Shown one piece after another: positions 1 through 11,041 of a stretch of DNA of 64,000 nt. Location of the stretch: the NCBI RefSeq assembly GCF_004379255.2, contig NW_024598720.1, positions 186,001 to 250,000 on the forward strand, read 5' to 3'. This DNA is from Salvia splendens (lineage: Eukaryota > Streptophyta > Magnoliopsida > Lamiales > Lamiaceae). The notes under the pieces are model-generated. The model made no database searches. It had not been told where the DNA came from and saw only the letters and a list, made by a program, of their open reading frames with translations. The position numbers and the translations under genes are program-made. Positions within the stretch are counted from its first letter, which is position 1. Each line of letters starts with the position of its first letter.

Positions 1-1019
1 CCGGGTGGCTTTGAACGTCATCTCTTTCTTCCCCAGGATCAGCTTATCGAGAGCACGCGAAAGGTAGTCGGCGGCAAGCACAAAGAGCACCGGGGAGATG
101 GGGTCCCCTTCGATAGCTTCCTCCTTGTCCTTAAGGTTCGCATGGATGTTCCCGAAAACCTCTTTGTTCCACTTCTTTAGAGCTCTTTTAACTCTAGCAT
201 GCTTGATTTGGATGTTTAAAAGTCCCCCAGCCCCCGTGGGTTCCTCCCATGCATTCTGTACAACAGCCATAAAAGCCTCGTGTCGGATCCACATGTTTAG
301 GAACCTAAACGCCTTGCCTCCATTGGTAGAGATCGACATCTTGCATCTTGCTAGAACTGGGTCGTGGTCCAAGGCAATCCTTGGGAGGTTTGTAACCCGA
401 GTGGCCTCAAAGACCCCTGGTCCAAGCTTCACTAACGAGCACTCTATCCAATCGTTCAAAGAGACCATTTTTGGCCCATGTGAAGTCCGCCCCATCGAAC
501 CCGGGGTCGAGGAGCCTGCAGTCTTCAATTGTCTCCGCGAAATCGACCATCTCGGCTTGCCGGTTGGTGTCGCTCCCAATTCTGTCCCGGTGCGAGAGGA
601 TGGTATTGAAGTCACCACCGACAATCCACGGTGTTCCTTCGAGGGGCCCCGCAATCTCTCTCAACCTATCCCACAGTGGGTATCTCTCGGACCTTGTGCA
701 TTTGGCGTACACGGCCGAGATAGCTAGTGGGCTAGTAAGCCGGTGAGACATAAGCCGCCCATGTAGGATTTGTTCCGTATCACAATCAATATCAAAACTA
801 GCTCCTTCTTCCACAAACAACCAGATCTTCCCCGACGTGTTCGAGCCAATGAAGGATAGCCCCAAGGCCTTGGAGAACCGGTCCGGATCAGGGGTTGTGA
901 GCGGTTCCATTATTGCAAGAAAAAACACATTATGACATTTAATTAAGCGTTTCAAGACGTTTTGGGTTGACGCGTTAGCGATTCCCCTCACGTTCCAAAA
1001 CATGATGTTGTAAGACATT
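1..1019 (-). pseudogene. LINE ORF2 remnant (copy A): endonuclease fused to RT fragment
   Basis: Start ATG is at 1019-1017, two bases after the ORF1 stop. The first ~205 codons are open and match the apurinic-like endonuclease of FL2 ORF2: FWNVRG near the N-terminus, GGDFNTI, then RLDRVLVSE. The frame breaks near 407. Beyond it the catalytic SDH motif of the family reads LDH here (about 385-395), a missing active-site serine. The linker (NIHANLKDKEE) continues to ~112 and then joins RT text (DPISP, then LDKLILGKKEMTF). The product would lack the YADD region and be inactive. Confidence 0.85.
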
Positions 1020-1020
1020 A

Positions 1021-1283
1021 TTAACAAGTGGGAGACGTACCCGAAGGGGATGAAGTCCCTCCTTGATATTCAAAGATTTGTTGCGCTTTGTTCTTTGCGT
1101 ATCCCTCGGCATTGCCCGGAGGAAGATTGCCACCAACCCTCTCGTCCCCCTCTTGCATGTCCATAGCCATGTCATCCGCATCTCCACAATTTTCAACATC
1201 AAACTCTTCATTCGCCATGAGTGAATAGTATTGGTTGGTGCTCATGTGATTCTTAGCCGAGAAATAGCCGCGTCCCCTTGTCA
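1021..1283 (-). pseudogene. LINE ORF1 C-terminal fragment (copy A)
   Basis: About 87 codons matching the C-terminal tail of autonomous-type ORF1 (RGRGYFSAKNH, MSTNQYYSLM, then an acidic stretch). The TAA stop at 1023-1021 is followed two bases later by the ORF2 ATG. ORF1 is the RNA-binding nucleoprotein of the element, but this tail lacks the DUF4283-like and CCHC parts. It is cut at 1283 by the A-tail of element H. Confidence 0.85.
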
Positions 1284-1324
1284 TTTTTTTTTAAATCAAA
1301 CACCTTTACGGTGGAGGGTTCGTG
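1284..1324 (-). mobile_element. 3' tip of LINE element H (A-tail and terminal hairpin)
   Basis: A T-run followed by the 3'-terminal text of autonomous LINEs (CACGAACCCTCCACC, hairpin, GGTGTTTGAT on the minus strand). It is separated from the rest of H's 3' UTR (from 3112) by inserted copy B. An alternative reading is an extremely 5'-truncated LINE insertion, but H's own 3' UTR lacks exactly this end, so assignment to H is preferred. Confidence 0.7.
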
Positions 1325-1415
1325 GTTTTTTTTTAAACACCACGAGGGTGGAGGGTTAAGGCGGACCCACACCTGTGCATTACCAGAGTCAATTGCAACG
1401 AACAATCAAAACACC

Positions 1416-1438
1416 GAATCACCCGAAAGTGACGATTC
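1416..1438 (-). other. 3'-UTR stem-loop of ORF1-only LINE (copy B)
   Basis: On the minus strand the arms GAATCG and TGATTC flank a loop reading TCACTTTCGGG. Relative to copies C, D and E (arms GAGTCG and CGACTC), the third base pair has changed from G-C to A-T on both sides and the innermost pair is a G-T wobble. Pairing is therefore kept while the sequence changes. Confidence 0.7.
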
Positions 1439-1563
1439 ACAACAACCAATTAGAGTACAACGAGGGCCTCCCTACCTACTAGAGTGGTCATCAATGTACT
1501 CTTAGCAATCTTATTACAATTAACATGACGGTACCTTCCCATCACAAAATATACCTCCGTCCC

Positions 1564-3111
1564 TCAATTGAGACCCGCAATAGGGATACCCCCGTGATGG
1601 GTAATCCCTTCCGGATCAAGTTCCTCGATGAAGCCTTCCTTCTCCGGGTCGGGGAGCCCGCATGAGACACTCATTGAACAAGTGCTCGTCTTGCTCGCGC
1701 TAGGTTCATCTCGAACAAATGAAACCGTAGCCACATTGTCCTTTGAACGCCAATGATCTATGTGTTGAGCCTTGGAGTGCGTTCCTCCGTTACGAGCCTT
1801 TCCTTTCCGTTTCCGTGACACCAATTGAAACCCATCTTCATCCACACTTGGTTGACTCCCAAAGGACTCTCTTGAACCCAACGGATTGGCCTCCATTTTG
1901 CCCTTCTTGATCTCCTCGTGGTTGTCTCTTTCGTTCTCCTTGCAAGTGTGATCAATGTTTGGGGGAGTGCCATCCGTAGTCGCCACCTTCGGGCGCCACT
2001 CTCGGCGGATGGTCTTGGGGACATGGCTAGGATCAAACACCTTTGTTGATGCTCGGTGGTCCTTGCCTCCAACTCGTCCCTTCCTTCCCAACGCATGACA
2101 ATCATCGATGGCGTGCCCAACATGCTTACAATTCTCGCAAAACAATGGGATACGATCCCATGCTACTTTGTGTCTTGAAACTTTGCCTAGGATGTTTAGG
2201 ATGATCTCTTCCGTCGGGGCCTTTGACATATCAATCTCTACGCATAACCTAGCAAAAGAGAGTAGGGTTTGATTGATTGTGGCATGATCCGCTTGTAGCG
2301 GCTTGCCTAGGAGCTTGCCGATCGCCATGAGGGCCGATTCCTCAAAAAGGTGGGCTGGGATTCCCATGATATTACACCACACGGCGACGATCGGCGACTC
2401 GAAGAAAGTATCAAAATCCGGCACTCACTTGAACACCCTCATCGGATGATTATTCAAATACCAAATTGGATTACCATTCGGACCGTTTATCACCTTGGCA
2501 TAATCAACCACTTCTTGGAATTGGAGTAGTATGTGCTTAGCATTCAAGTATTTCCAAGTGTAATCTCCAACTAGCCCCATGCACCCTAAACTTTTTTGAA
2601 TTTGGAATGAGGATGGGAGCGAGTGGGAGAACTTCCCCACAATGGCTAGTCCTAGTTTCTTCGAGAGGTGTTCCGTTTCAAGATCGGTAAAGGAAAGATA
2701 TGGGGTACCTTCGACGCTTCCGGCCGCCCCCATAGGTGTGGCCTTGCCGGCGTCATGTGGGAATGGCTCGGCCTTATGGGTCGTGTGTGGAGTTGGAGCT
2801 CCCACCATGGGCCCCGTCCCCCCATGTGAGAAGAGGTCTTTAGCCTCCTTCCAAGCATTCGCTAGCGACGCCACCTTTTCCGGTGGAGATTCCGGTGGCC
2901 GAGCACCGGGGCCACGTTCATATTTGCCTCCATCATTGTCGAGATGGATATGGATGGCACATGGTGCTTCATTTGAATTCCAAACGTTATTATCAACAAA
3001 TGGAGCAACAATTTCTTCCCCATGTAAAGTGTCCCTTGTCTTTTCCTCCTTTGGTGAGTCACATGCACCCACACCATCACATGCCACCCCATCCTCACCC
3101 CTAGGCTGCAC
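1564..3111 (-). pseudogene. ORF1 of ORF1-only LINE, copy B
   Basis: About 515 codons in one frame with a single nonsense change: in the conserved HPMRVFKW motif the W codon is TGA at 2427-2425. It contains the DUF4283-like nucleic-acid-binding domain (VGKFSHSLPS, TWKYLNAKHILLQF, AVWCNIMGIPAH) and a CCHC knuckle FCENCKHVGHAIDDC (C-x2-C-x4-H-x4-C). The basic linker and private C-terminus end in GIPIAGLN. A 222-bp stretch (1867-2088) recurs nearly unchanged inside ORF2 of element N. The N-terminus is missing through 5' truncation. Confidence 0.87.
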
Positions 3112-3956
3112 GTGATGTGCCAACACAAAAAATAGGAGTAGTAGGCGGTCCAGAGCCTGTGCTCGGACCACATCATACTCCCAACAGTAATCCTATTATA
3201 AGGTCTAACCAAATCAGACCTATTACAAATCTTACAAAGCCAATCATACCAAAAAATATCCAGAATAAAATTAGTCGAGCCAATCATAAGCAATCCTCTT
3301 CTAATTTCTTTCTTCGGTTTGGGCGCGGGCATTGGGGATCCCCATCTGTTCCTTTCGGATGATGTCTGATAGTTCTCTCGGCATATCCTGTTCCACAAAG
3401 ATTCGGCTGTGGCTCATCTCAGCACCCGTCTTCGCGAGGAGTTCGGCTGCTTTGTTGCCTTTGCGGTGGATGAAGGAAATCCGAAGGGTAAGGCGCCGCT
3501 TGTGTAGAGCCAAAAAAGTCATTGCTTGGCGAATATGGGCAGACCCCCAATGATTTCCTCGGACCAGTGCGACAGCTTGTTCGGTGTCCGTTTCGAGCCA
3601 AATTGGCCTCGCCAGCTCCGCGGCCATCCCCAATCCGTGGTGCATGGCGAGAAGCTCAGCTTCGAGGGGTGAGTGTGCGTCGAGAGGTAACGCAAAGGCC
3701 TTGAGCACCCTACTCGTGTAGTCACAAATAAGGCCCCCTCCCCTATCTTTTCCTGTTTCTTCGAAAAAAGACCCATCCGTGTTGAGTTTTAACCACGATT
3801 GGTCCGGCGGCTCCCACTTGATCATCATCGTGAGCCACATGGGTCGTTGGGCCTCGGCCTCGTTCGGGATAATGAATCCGAGCCGAACTCCTCTCCAATT
3901 CTTCGGCCTTAGCTTCCCATTAATCATATTTTTTCGGACAAAGGTAATGACCTGCC

Positions 3957-3960
<4 letters not shown>
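3112..3960 (-). mobile_element. LINE element H, 3' segment (3' UTR and RNase H region)
   Basis: Minus-strand autonomous LINE. 3112-3300 is 3' UTR with the two arms of the long hairpin (GGTCC... and CATCATACTC). 3301-3958 is the ORF2 C-terminus. At 3960 it is interrupted by FL1 and FL2; H resumes at 22349. The 16-bp text taatgacctgccatat at 3945-3960 recurs at 22333-22348, giving the target-site duplication of the FL insertion. Confidence 0.82.
3301..3958 (-). pseudogene. ORF2 C-terminal RNase H domain (element H)
   Basis: Open for ~219 codons to its stop at 3301. It carries an RVT_3-type RNase H: LNTDGSFFE (first Asp), LEAELLAMHHGL (Glu), WLETDTEQAV (Asp), FIHRKGNKAAELLAK, where the last acidic position reads E instead of the D in FL2 (HREGNKAAD). 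The upstream zinc-finger part lies across the insertions at 22349-23093. In the family this domain removes the RNA strand after reverse transcription. It is cut at its N-terminal side by the FL1 A-tail, so it is non-functional as it stands. Confidence 0.85.
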
Positions 3961-4001
<41 letters not shown>

Positions 4002-4220
4002 CAAACACCTCTACGGTGGAGGGTTCGTGGGTCCCTCATCCCTATAATTCCAAAGGCGGTAATTACAAGGCGTGGCCACACCCAAAAGTGGTGTGCCGTA
4101 ACAAATCAAGAGTAGTATGCGGTCCAATCCCACAAGGTTCGGACCTCATCATACTCTTTTCCAAAATACAATTAACCAAAAAGCTAGTCACTATTGTCTC
4201 CCATCGTCTCATTACCAACT

Positions 4221-6217
4221 TTAATGCCCGTTCCCGTCAAGGTATCGGATGTGCGACACTCCCATCTCGTCCAATCTAACCAAGTCCAACAGTTCTCTCG
4301 GTGCTGAGTTGTAGTGCATTCGTAGACAACTGTCTTGGACTAGCCCCATTTTCGCAAGGAAATCCGCCGCTTTGTTCCCCTCCCTGTGTATGAAGGTGGC
4401 TCGGAATTTGAGTTGGCGTTTATGAAGGGTTAGTTGCGCCACCGCTTGCCGGGCGAGTGCCGGGCCCCATCCTGTCCCATTGACCAATTTGATTGCTTGC
4501 TCTGCATCGGACTCAATCCAGATTGGTAGGGCGAGTTCTTTGGCTATATTTAGCCCGTGGAGCATGGCCAACAGCTCCGCCTCTAACGCCGAGTGTGCTT
4601 CTAGGGGTGTGCTGAAGGCGACGAGCATCTTACCCAAGTGGTCTCGAATAATCCCTCCAGCCCCTGTTCTACCGTTCGCTTCATTGTAGGAGCCATCTGT
4701 GTTGAGCTTTATCCACGGCTGGTCCGGGGGGTTCCATTTGATTGCCATGGCTAGGGGTAGCGCCCTGATTGCCGCCGCTTGAGGAATGTTGATTCCAAGT
4801 TTAACTCCCTTCCAATGTTTCGGCTTCAAGCTTCCATTGGACATAGCATTCCGAATGAACATGTGGACCTGCCATACCACGTTTTGTGGTTTAAACTGTG
4901 TGCCTTGGTGGCGACTCCTGTTTCTCTCCGACCAGATAAACCACAGAATGAGGTATGGAGTGGCTCGGCTAAGATGTTTCTTGTTCGGCTGTTGGTACCT
5001 TCGCGCCCACACTTCGATTCTCGTAGGGATTGTATCATTGATATGGATGCGGGGGGAACGGGCCTGTGAACCAACCGTCAAACTCACTCCATACTCTGCG
5101 AGCTCCATGTCCCTGGATGAAGAGGTGTTGGAGGGACTCGGTATTCGGTCGGTGGGGGCAGCATTGGCACTTAGAGGCTAGCTCAATCTCCCGCCACTGA
5201 AGCTTCGTGTCAACCGGCACCCGATTGGAGAGAAGCCTCCAGATAAAGATGGCTATTGAGTTGGTGAGGCCTGCCTTCCAAACGTCCCCCAAACCTTGGA
5301 TGATCGGGTTTCGCCCTCGAAGTGTGTCCCATGTCGAAGCCACCGTGAATTCCCCATGTTTAGAGAGGTTCCACCTCAGGATATCCTGTTCATCATGGAG
5401 GATCGGTGTATTAATGATGCCATCGATAACATGCTGAGGGAGGCCGGCCTGATTGTGAAGAAGCTGAAGCTTGGGCACATCCCAACCCCCATTAGTAATG
5501 AACTCCGAAACCCGGGTGGTTGGTCTTCCCCTATCATCAAGACTAAATTCCCTCAGAGGGCTATTGCCAAGCCAAATGTCATCCCAGAAGTAGATGTCCC
5601 CTTGTCCCACTAGCCATCTCATGTGCGGTTGTGCGAGGGGCCATGCTCTTGAGAGCCTTCTCCACGTAGGGCTACTCCTGCTCGGCAGTCTCAAGGTGAG
5701 CGGTGTGGAGTTGGTGCAATATTTTGCCATCATGTATCTTGCCCAAAGGGAGTTTTGCTCCCGAAAGCGCCACCAAAGTTTGATATTGAAGGCGCGGAGG
5801 ACCTCCATAGTTTTCCGGATCCCAAGGCCTCCTTCATCAGTGGGCCGACACATTTGTTCCCAACCAATCCAATGGGTCCGCTTCTTCTCATTCGTAGACC
5901 CCCAAAAGAATCGGGCCATTTGTTGATCAAGTTGCTTAAGGGTACCGGCCGTGGGCTCGACGGCTTGGAAGATGTGTAAGGGGATCGCTTCAAGGGTGCT
6001 CTTAATCAACGTAAGCCTTCCTCCAAAGGATAGGTGACGGTGTGCCCATCCTGAGATCCTTCTTGCAATCTTTTCTCGTAGAAAGAGGAACATGTCCGTG
6101 CGTTTGACACCACGATAGATAGGTACTCCGAGGTAGAGGAAAGGGAAAACCCCTCTAGTGAAGCCCCCTTCCGCCTGGATCGAGTTTGCCCAATGCTCAT
6201 GGGCCTCGGCAATATAG
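4221..6217 (-). pseudogene. FL1 ORF2, C-terminal half (late RT, zinc finger, RNase H)
   Basis: Continuation of FL1 ORF2 after insertion C. From 6217 it runs through YLGVPIYRGVKRTDM, the thumb region (ISGWAHRHLSFGGRLTLIK), the zf-RVT-like cysteine cluster (SKCQCCPHRPNTESLQHLF) and RNase H (TDGSYNE, LEAELLA, WIESDAEQA, HREGNKAAD) to the stop at 4221. A run of six G at ~5048-5053, where FL2 has five, shifts the frame between the zinc finger and RNase H. The frame is otherwise open, so the copy is recent. Confidence 0.88.
6199..6217. repeat. Target-site duplication of copy C, left
   Basis: atgggcctcggcaatatag; the identical 19 bp stand at 8858-8876, directly after the A-tail of C. They are part of FL1 ORF2 (YIAEAH). 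Confidence 0.95.
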
Positions 6218-6326
6218 TAGTCATTTCAAAACTTTAGAGAGAGACGCTCTCCCTTCTCACTAGAATCCGCCCTCTCTCCCTCCCTCCCCTTTGAGGGAGG
6301 TGAAATGTGATTGTTGCATCCGACAC

Positions 6327-8598
6327 ATGGTGAAGTCCGGTGGTGAACCGGCGGTTGAGGCTGCTACGGTCTCATCTCACACGACCCAATCTCCTCACTC
6401 GCCGGAACGGAATCTCCCTCTCATCCCACGGCCAAAGACAAAGAGGGCCGGGACTCCTTTCCCCGAGAGAGGCCGAAGTGAGCTGAAACGCGCAGGCCTT
6501 GAGACTATTTCGGGGGTTAGTCGAATCAAGAAGAAAATGATCTTCGAAATGGCCGAGGAGCTACTCGCCGGAAAAAAATGATGAGGGGACGGCGTCGCCG
6601 GAAGGAGAGCTGCCTTCCGATGGGTATCCGAGGAGAACGTTTGCTCAAATGGCGAAGCCGGGCCCCTTCGAAACAGCTACGGGTCACTTACTCCTTCTCG
6701 ACCATGAGCGGTATTTTGCTGCCGGAATCTCGGACGATGACCTAGTGGACCCCCCATTCAAACCCAGCTCCCGGGAGGTAGATGAACCGAAGAAGGAGTC
6801 GACATCAAATCTGGGTGAAGGGAGGGGGTCGCCGGAGGTTGAACAAGCTTGTGTTGGGGAGGTGCTGAACGCATCAGCTCAAATAGACAAGGAGGGGAGT
6901 ACACCAACGTGTGATTTAGAGGACTCCGATTTTGAGGGGGTAGCCGGAACTTCGCCGGCGCCGGCCAGCCGGAACGGTGATGCAACAGCCAAGGAGATGG
7001 GGCTGGTCAACCATCAGCATGTGGAAGGTACAAGGGAGCATGTGCATCCTTGTCTTGATGTGGGGGTGACATGTGAGGAGTTGGATGCATGTGACTCACA
7101 AATGAGGGAAAAGACAAAGCTTACTTTGCATGGGGAAGGAAGTGTTGGCTCTCTTTGGGTAAGTGGCAATTTGAATTCAAATTCTACTCCATGTGCCACA
7201 CACCCTCCTCCCATACCAATTGGTCATGGTGAACACAAAGGGGACCGGACCCCCGACGCACAGCGGCCGGAAAACTCGCCGGAAAACCTGGTGCCGCCGG
7301 CGGGAGCTTGGAAGGGGGCGAAATTACCCCACCCCCAAAAGGGGTCGGGGAGCGTGGAAGGAGAATCAGCCACGTTCAAGGCCTTTAAGGCCGAGCCAAT
7401 ACCTTTGGATGACACCAAGATTAAAGCCGTGGGGAAGGCCGGATGCTTTGATGGCACACCAACCCTTACCTTCTCCGATCCAGAAACGGACGACCTCTCG
7501 GAGAAGCTAGGGCTAGCCGTCGTTGGAAAGTTCTCACACTCGCTCCCATCCTCCTCCCAAATTCAAAAAAGCCTTGGAGGTTTGGGGTTTGTGGGTTCTT
7601 TTACTTGGAAATACTTGAACGCTAAGCATATCTTAATTCAATTCCAAGCGATGGCCGACTATGCTAAGGTCTTAAATGGCCCCAATGGGAACCCCATTTG
7701 GTTTGTTGCGATCCACCCGATGAGGGTGTTTAAGTGGGCGCCGGACTTTGATACCTTCTTCGAGTCGCCGGTTGTTGCCGTTTGGTGCAACATCATGGGA
7801 ATCCCGGCGCATCTTTATGAGGAATCGGCTCTCATGGCGATTGGTAAACTACTAGGCAAGCCACTACAAGCCGATCATGCTACAATCCATCAAAACCGAC
7901 TCTCCTTCGCGAGGATTTGCATAGAGATTGACATCTCTATTCCTCCGACGAAAGAGATCATCCTTAATATCCGAGGCAAAGATTCACGGTACAAAGTGGC
8001 ATGGGACCGTATTCCACTTTTCTGTGCTAATTGTAAACATGTTGGGCATGAGAAAGAGGATTGCCATGCAACAGGAAGAAAGGCTCGGGGTAGAGACAAG
8101 GAGCGCCGAGCACCATCCAAGGAGAACCACTCGAGCCATCCCGCCAAGATCATCCGCCGTGAGTGGCGTCCAAAGGCGGATGCTTGGTCCGGCACCCCAC
8201 CGTCCTTTGGACAATTGGATAAAGCCAAAGATTGTAACAACCATGCGGAGAACATTGAGGGTACATCGGGTGCGGGATCGGCAAAGCCAAGGGTGGCTAG
8301 TAGGAGTCACCCAAGTGTGGACAAGGATGGCTTCCAATTGGTGTTGAGGAAGAGGAAGGGAAAGATACATGAGGGCGGTATGCACACCAAGGCTCCAAAC
8401 GGTGATGATTGGCATTTGAAGGAGAATGTTGCTACGGTGACATTTGGGAGTGTCCCATCGGGTGCGAGTGACTCGAGCATTTGCTCCATGAGTGTCGCAT
8501 GTGGGCCCCCCAACCGGGAGATAGAGGGCACCATCGAGGTCCTTGACCCAGGAGGGCATGTCCCTTGCGGAGGTATCCCTATTGTGGGCCTTAACTAG
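6327..8598 (+). pseudogene. ORF1 of ORF1-only LINE, copy C (one frameshift)
   Basis: Conserved start MVKSGGE at 6327. The first part stays open to 6581, where an A7 run (~6570-6576) shifts the frame; the other ~650 codons are then open to 8598. Domains: low-complexity N-terminal region, DUF4283-like domain (VGKFSHSLPSSSQIQKSL, FTWKYLNAKHILIQF, HPMRVFKWAPDFDTFFESP, AVWCNIMGIPAH), knuckle FCANCKHVGHEKEDC, basic linker (RKRKGK), private C-terminus ending GIPIVGLN. Known members of this domain family bind RNA in the LINE particle. One slip separates it from a full ORF, so decay is slight. Confidence 0.88.
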
Positions 8599-8725
8599 GT
8601 GATGGACAAAGGTCGTTGGGGATGCAAAGGTTGCATCAAATTGTAATAGGAATTTTGAGAGTAGATAGATGACCATCCTAGTTGCTAGGGAGGCCCTCTT
8701 TGTACTCTAATTTGTCATGTCTTGG

Positions 8726-8750
8726 CGAGTCGTCACTTTTGGGCGACTCG
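8726..8750 (+). other. 3'-UTR stem-loop of ORF1-only LINE (copy C)
   Basis: Perfect 7-bp arms CGAGTCG and CGACTCG around the loop TCACTTTTGGG, about 85 bases before the A-tail. The loop is nearly invariant in all copies and recurs in autonomous LINE 3' UTRs with different arms. See F at 40193-40217 for compensatory changes in the arms. Confidence 0.75.
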
Positions 8751-8857
8751 GTGTATGGTTGGCTGTTTCGATTGGTTTTTGGTAATCCACAGGTGTGGGT
8801 CCGCCTCAACCCTCCACCCCTCGGGGTGTTTTATAAAAAAAAAAAAAAAAAAAAAAA

Positions 8858-8876
8858 ATGGGCCTCGGCAATATAG
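8858..8876. repeat. Target-site duplication of copy C, right
   Basis: Second copy of the 19-bp duplication (see 6199-6217); FL1 ORF2 resumes here. Confidence 0.95.
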
Positions 8877-11041
8877 AAATTACTCTTAGCAAGGCTGACT
8901 TGTTGGCCGGAGACTCTTTCATACTTTTCAAGACAAGCTCTTAGCCGGCGCATAGGATTTGCCGCCGCTTGGGTGAAGATGATAATGTCGTCCGCATAGG
9001 CTAGATGGCTGATCTCCATGCATCTCCGGGAGGCTTTGTACGTCATGTCCTTTTGGCCGAGGATGAGCTTATCTAATGCTCGGGACAGGTATTCCGCAGC
9101 GATCACGAACAGAGCGGGGGAGATCGGATCTCCTTGCCGAAGTCCACGAGTTGATCTAAAGAAGCCCGCGGGTGCCCCGTTAACAAGGACCGAGAACCAG
9201 CAATACCCAATACACCTCTCCATAAGTGAAATCCATGAATCCGGGAATCCCATACGGCGTAAAACTTTGAAGAGGAAGGGCCATTGGACCCTATCATAGG
9301 CTTTAGCCATGTCAATCTTTACTGCCACATTAGGCGCTGGGGAGCATCTAGCAAGCTCATGGAACATTTCTTGAGCCAGAAGTGCGTTGTCGTTAAGGAG
9401 CCGACCTTTGACAAAACCACTTTGGTTTGGGGAGATGACCTGTGGGAGGAAAGGAGAGAGTCGAGAGGTGAGTACCTTGGTAATGATCTTGTTTAGAACA
9501 TTGCAGAGACTGATGGGTCGGTAGTCGGTCCATGACTCCGGCGATGCCTTCTTTGGGATAAGGACAATGCTTGTGGCCGTGATGCTCCTTGGCAGGAAGG
9601 CCCCTCTGAAGAACTGTCTGATTGCTTCCACTACCTCCGGCCCCACAATGGACCAGCAGGCTTGATAGAAGGTGGCCGAGAAGCCATCAGGTCCGGGTGC
9701 ACTATCTCCGGAAATGCAAAAGGTGGCACTCCTGACCTCGTCCGCACTTGGAGCATCTGCGATGTCAACGAACTGCTCGGCTGAGTGGACCTGCTGGATT
9801 AGGTCGAGGTCTGGGTCTTCAAGTGTCGGATTGTTGGGGGCAAGGAGTTGTTGGTAGAACTCCACTGCGGACTTTTTAATCTCGGCTTCCTCGGTGAGCT
9901 CCTGCCCATTGACACGAATTGAATGGATGCGGAGACGGACCCTCTTTTGTTTCACCCAGCTTTGATAGAACCGGGTATTTTTGTCTCCCTCGGCAAGCCA
10001 CCTCAAAGCTGCCTTCTGTCGCCAAAAATCTTCTTCCATTCTCAGCAAAAGGATGTACTCGGCAATGTGTTTGTTGATCGCTGTCCTGTGCTCCGGAGTC
10101 GGCCTTGCCTCGAAACTAGATTGGGCCAGAGCAATTTCTTCCTCCTTTTCCTTTAGATTAGCATGGATGTTCCCAAAGACCTCTTTGTTCCACTCCTTAA
10201 GGGCCTTTTTAACTCTGGCCTGCTTGATTTGAATGTTTAGGATTCCACCCGCCCCCGTGGGTTCCTCCCATGCTTTTTGCACTACGGCCATGAATCCTTC
10301 ATGTCGGATCCACATGTTCTGGAACCTGAATGCCTTGGCTCCAGCGGATGTGTTCATCTTCGTGCACCTGACAAGAATTGGTCCATGGTCCGAGGCAACC
10401 CGGGGGAGATTCGTAACCCGAGTAGCCTCGAAGGTCTTAGTCCAATCCTCACTGACAAGCACTCTATCCAACCTTTCAAAGAGGCCATTCTTGGCCCAAG
10501 TGAATGCCGCTCCATCAAAACCAGGATCAAGCAGCCTACAGTCTTCCGTTGCCTCCGCAAAATCAACCATCTCGGCTTGCCGGTTAGTATCACTTCCGAC
10601 TCTGTCTTGGTGTGATAGAATGGTGTTGAAATCGCCACCGATGATCCATGGTGTTCCCTCGAGAGGCCCGGCAATCTCTCTCATCTTGTCCCATAATTGA
10701 TGTCGTTCAGCCCTTGTACATTTGGCGTACACGGCTGAAATGGCCACCGGCCTAGCAAGGCGGTGGGACTTGAGGTAACCGTGAAGGATTTGTTCCGAGT
10801 CATTCTCAATATCAAAAGTGGACCCCTCTTCCGCGAACATCCAAATCTTCCCGTTCGTGTTCGACCCAATGAAGGGCAGCCCCAAGGCCTTAGAGAATCG
10901 GTCCGGGTCCGGGTGTGTGAGCGGTTCCATTATTGCAAGAAATAAAACATTATGACAATCAATAAGTCTTTTTAGAACGTTTTGAGTGGGCGCATTCGCA
11001 ATCCCCCTCACGTTCCAAAACATGAAATTGTACGACATCAT
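8858..11041 (-). pseudogene. FL1 ORF2, N-terminal half (endonuclease and RT core)
   Basis: ATG at 11041, overlapping the ORF1 stop as TAATG. About 728 codons are open down to insertion C. Endonuclease (about residues 1-235): FWNVRG, GGDFNTI, RLDRVLVSEDW, ASDHGPILV, with the family's catalytic Asp/Asn/His positions present. RT (from ~440): SAPGPDGF, IVLIPKK, NQSGFVKGRLLNDN, KIDMAKAYDRVQW, RGLRQGDPISP, LAYADDIIIF. It is inactivated only by insertion C and the downstream frameshift; before that it matched FL2. Confidence 0.9.

Larger units (their letters stand above)
1..1283 (-). mobile_element. LINE copy A (autonomous L1-type, internally deleted, cut by window edge)
   Basis: Minus-strand plant L1-type LINE fragment. 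Reading 5' to 3' from position 1283 it has the ORF1 C-terminus, the ORF1/ORF2 junction, the ORF2 endonuclease and linker, then at about 105-112 a jump to the middle of the reverse transcriptase, which runs off the window start. Compared with intact FL2, roughly 0.9 kb of ORF2 (linker to mid-RT) is missing at that junction. At 1284 it abuts the A-tail of element H, so its upstream part is displaced or lost. No target-site duplication is visible. Confidence 0.88.
1325..3111 (-). mobile_element. ORF1-only LINE, copy B (5'-truncated)
   Basis: Minus strand. From the 3' side: short A-tail (1325-1333), terminal hairpin, private 3' UTR (1334-1563) with the CACTTTCGGG-loop hairpin at 1416-1438, then ORF1. 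No ORF2 follows ORF1: the stop is followed directly by the 3' UTR and tail. The 5' end is truncated within ORF1 at ~3111 and joins H's 3' UTR through a short shared stretch (GTGATGTGCC-like). About 90 bp of H's 3' UTR are missing between the two flanks, so the insertion was accompanied by a target deletion rather than a duplication. Confidence 0.85.
6218..8857 (+). mobile_element. ORF1-only LINE, copy C (full length, inside FL1 ORF2)
   Basis: Plus strand, ~2.64 kb, flanked by a perfect 19-bp duplication. 6218-6233 is extra sequence before the conserved leader (TAGAGAGAGACGCTCTCCC from ~6234). The leader runs to the ORF1 ATG at 6327, ORF1 ends at 8598, and a 3' UTR (8599-8834) with covarying hairpin at 8726-8750 leads to the terminal hairpin CACCCC-TC-GGGGTG and a 23-base A-tail (8835-8857). 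No trace of ORF2 exists between the ORF1 stop and the 3' UTR. Complete ends with ORF1 alone show that lack of ORF2 is the element's own structure, not truncation. Confidence 0.93.

Noticed and set aside
3961..3999. Long T-runs as transcription terminators
   Set aside because: Each T-run on plus is followed by the reverse complement of a LINE 3' end; they are A-tails of minus-strand insertions.
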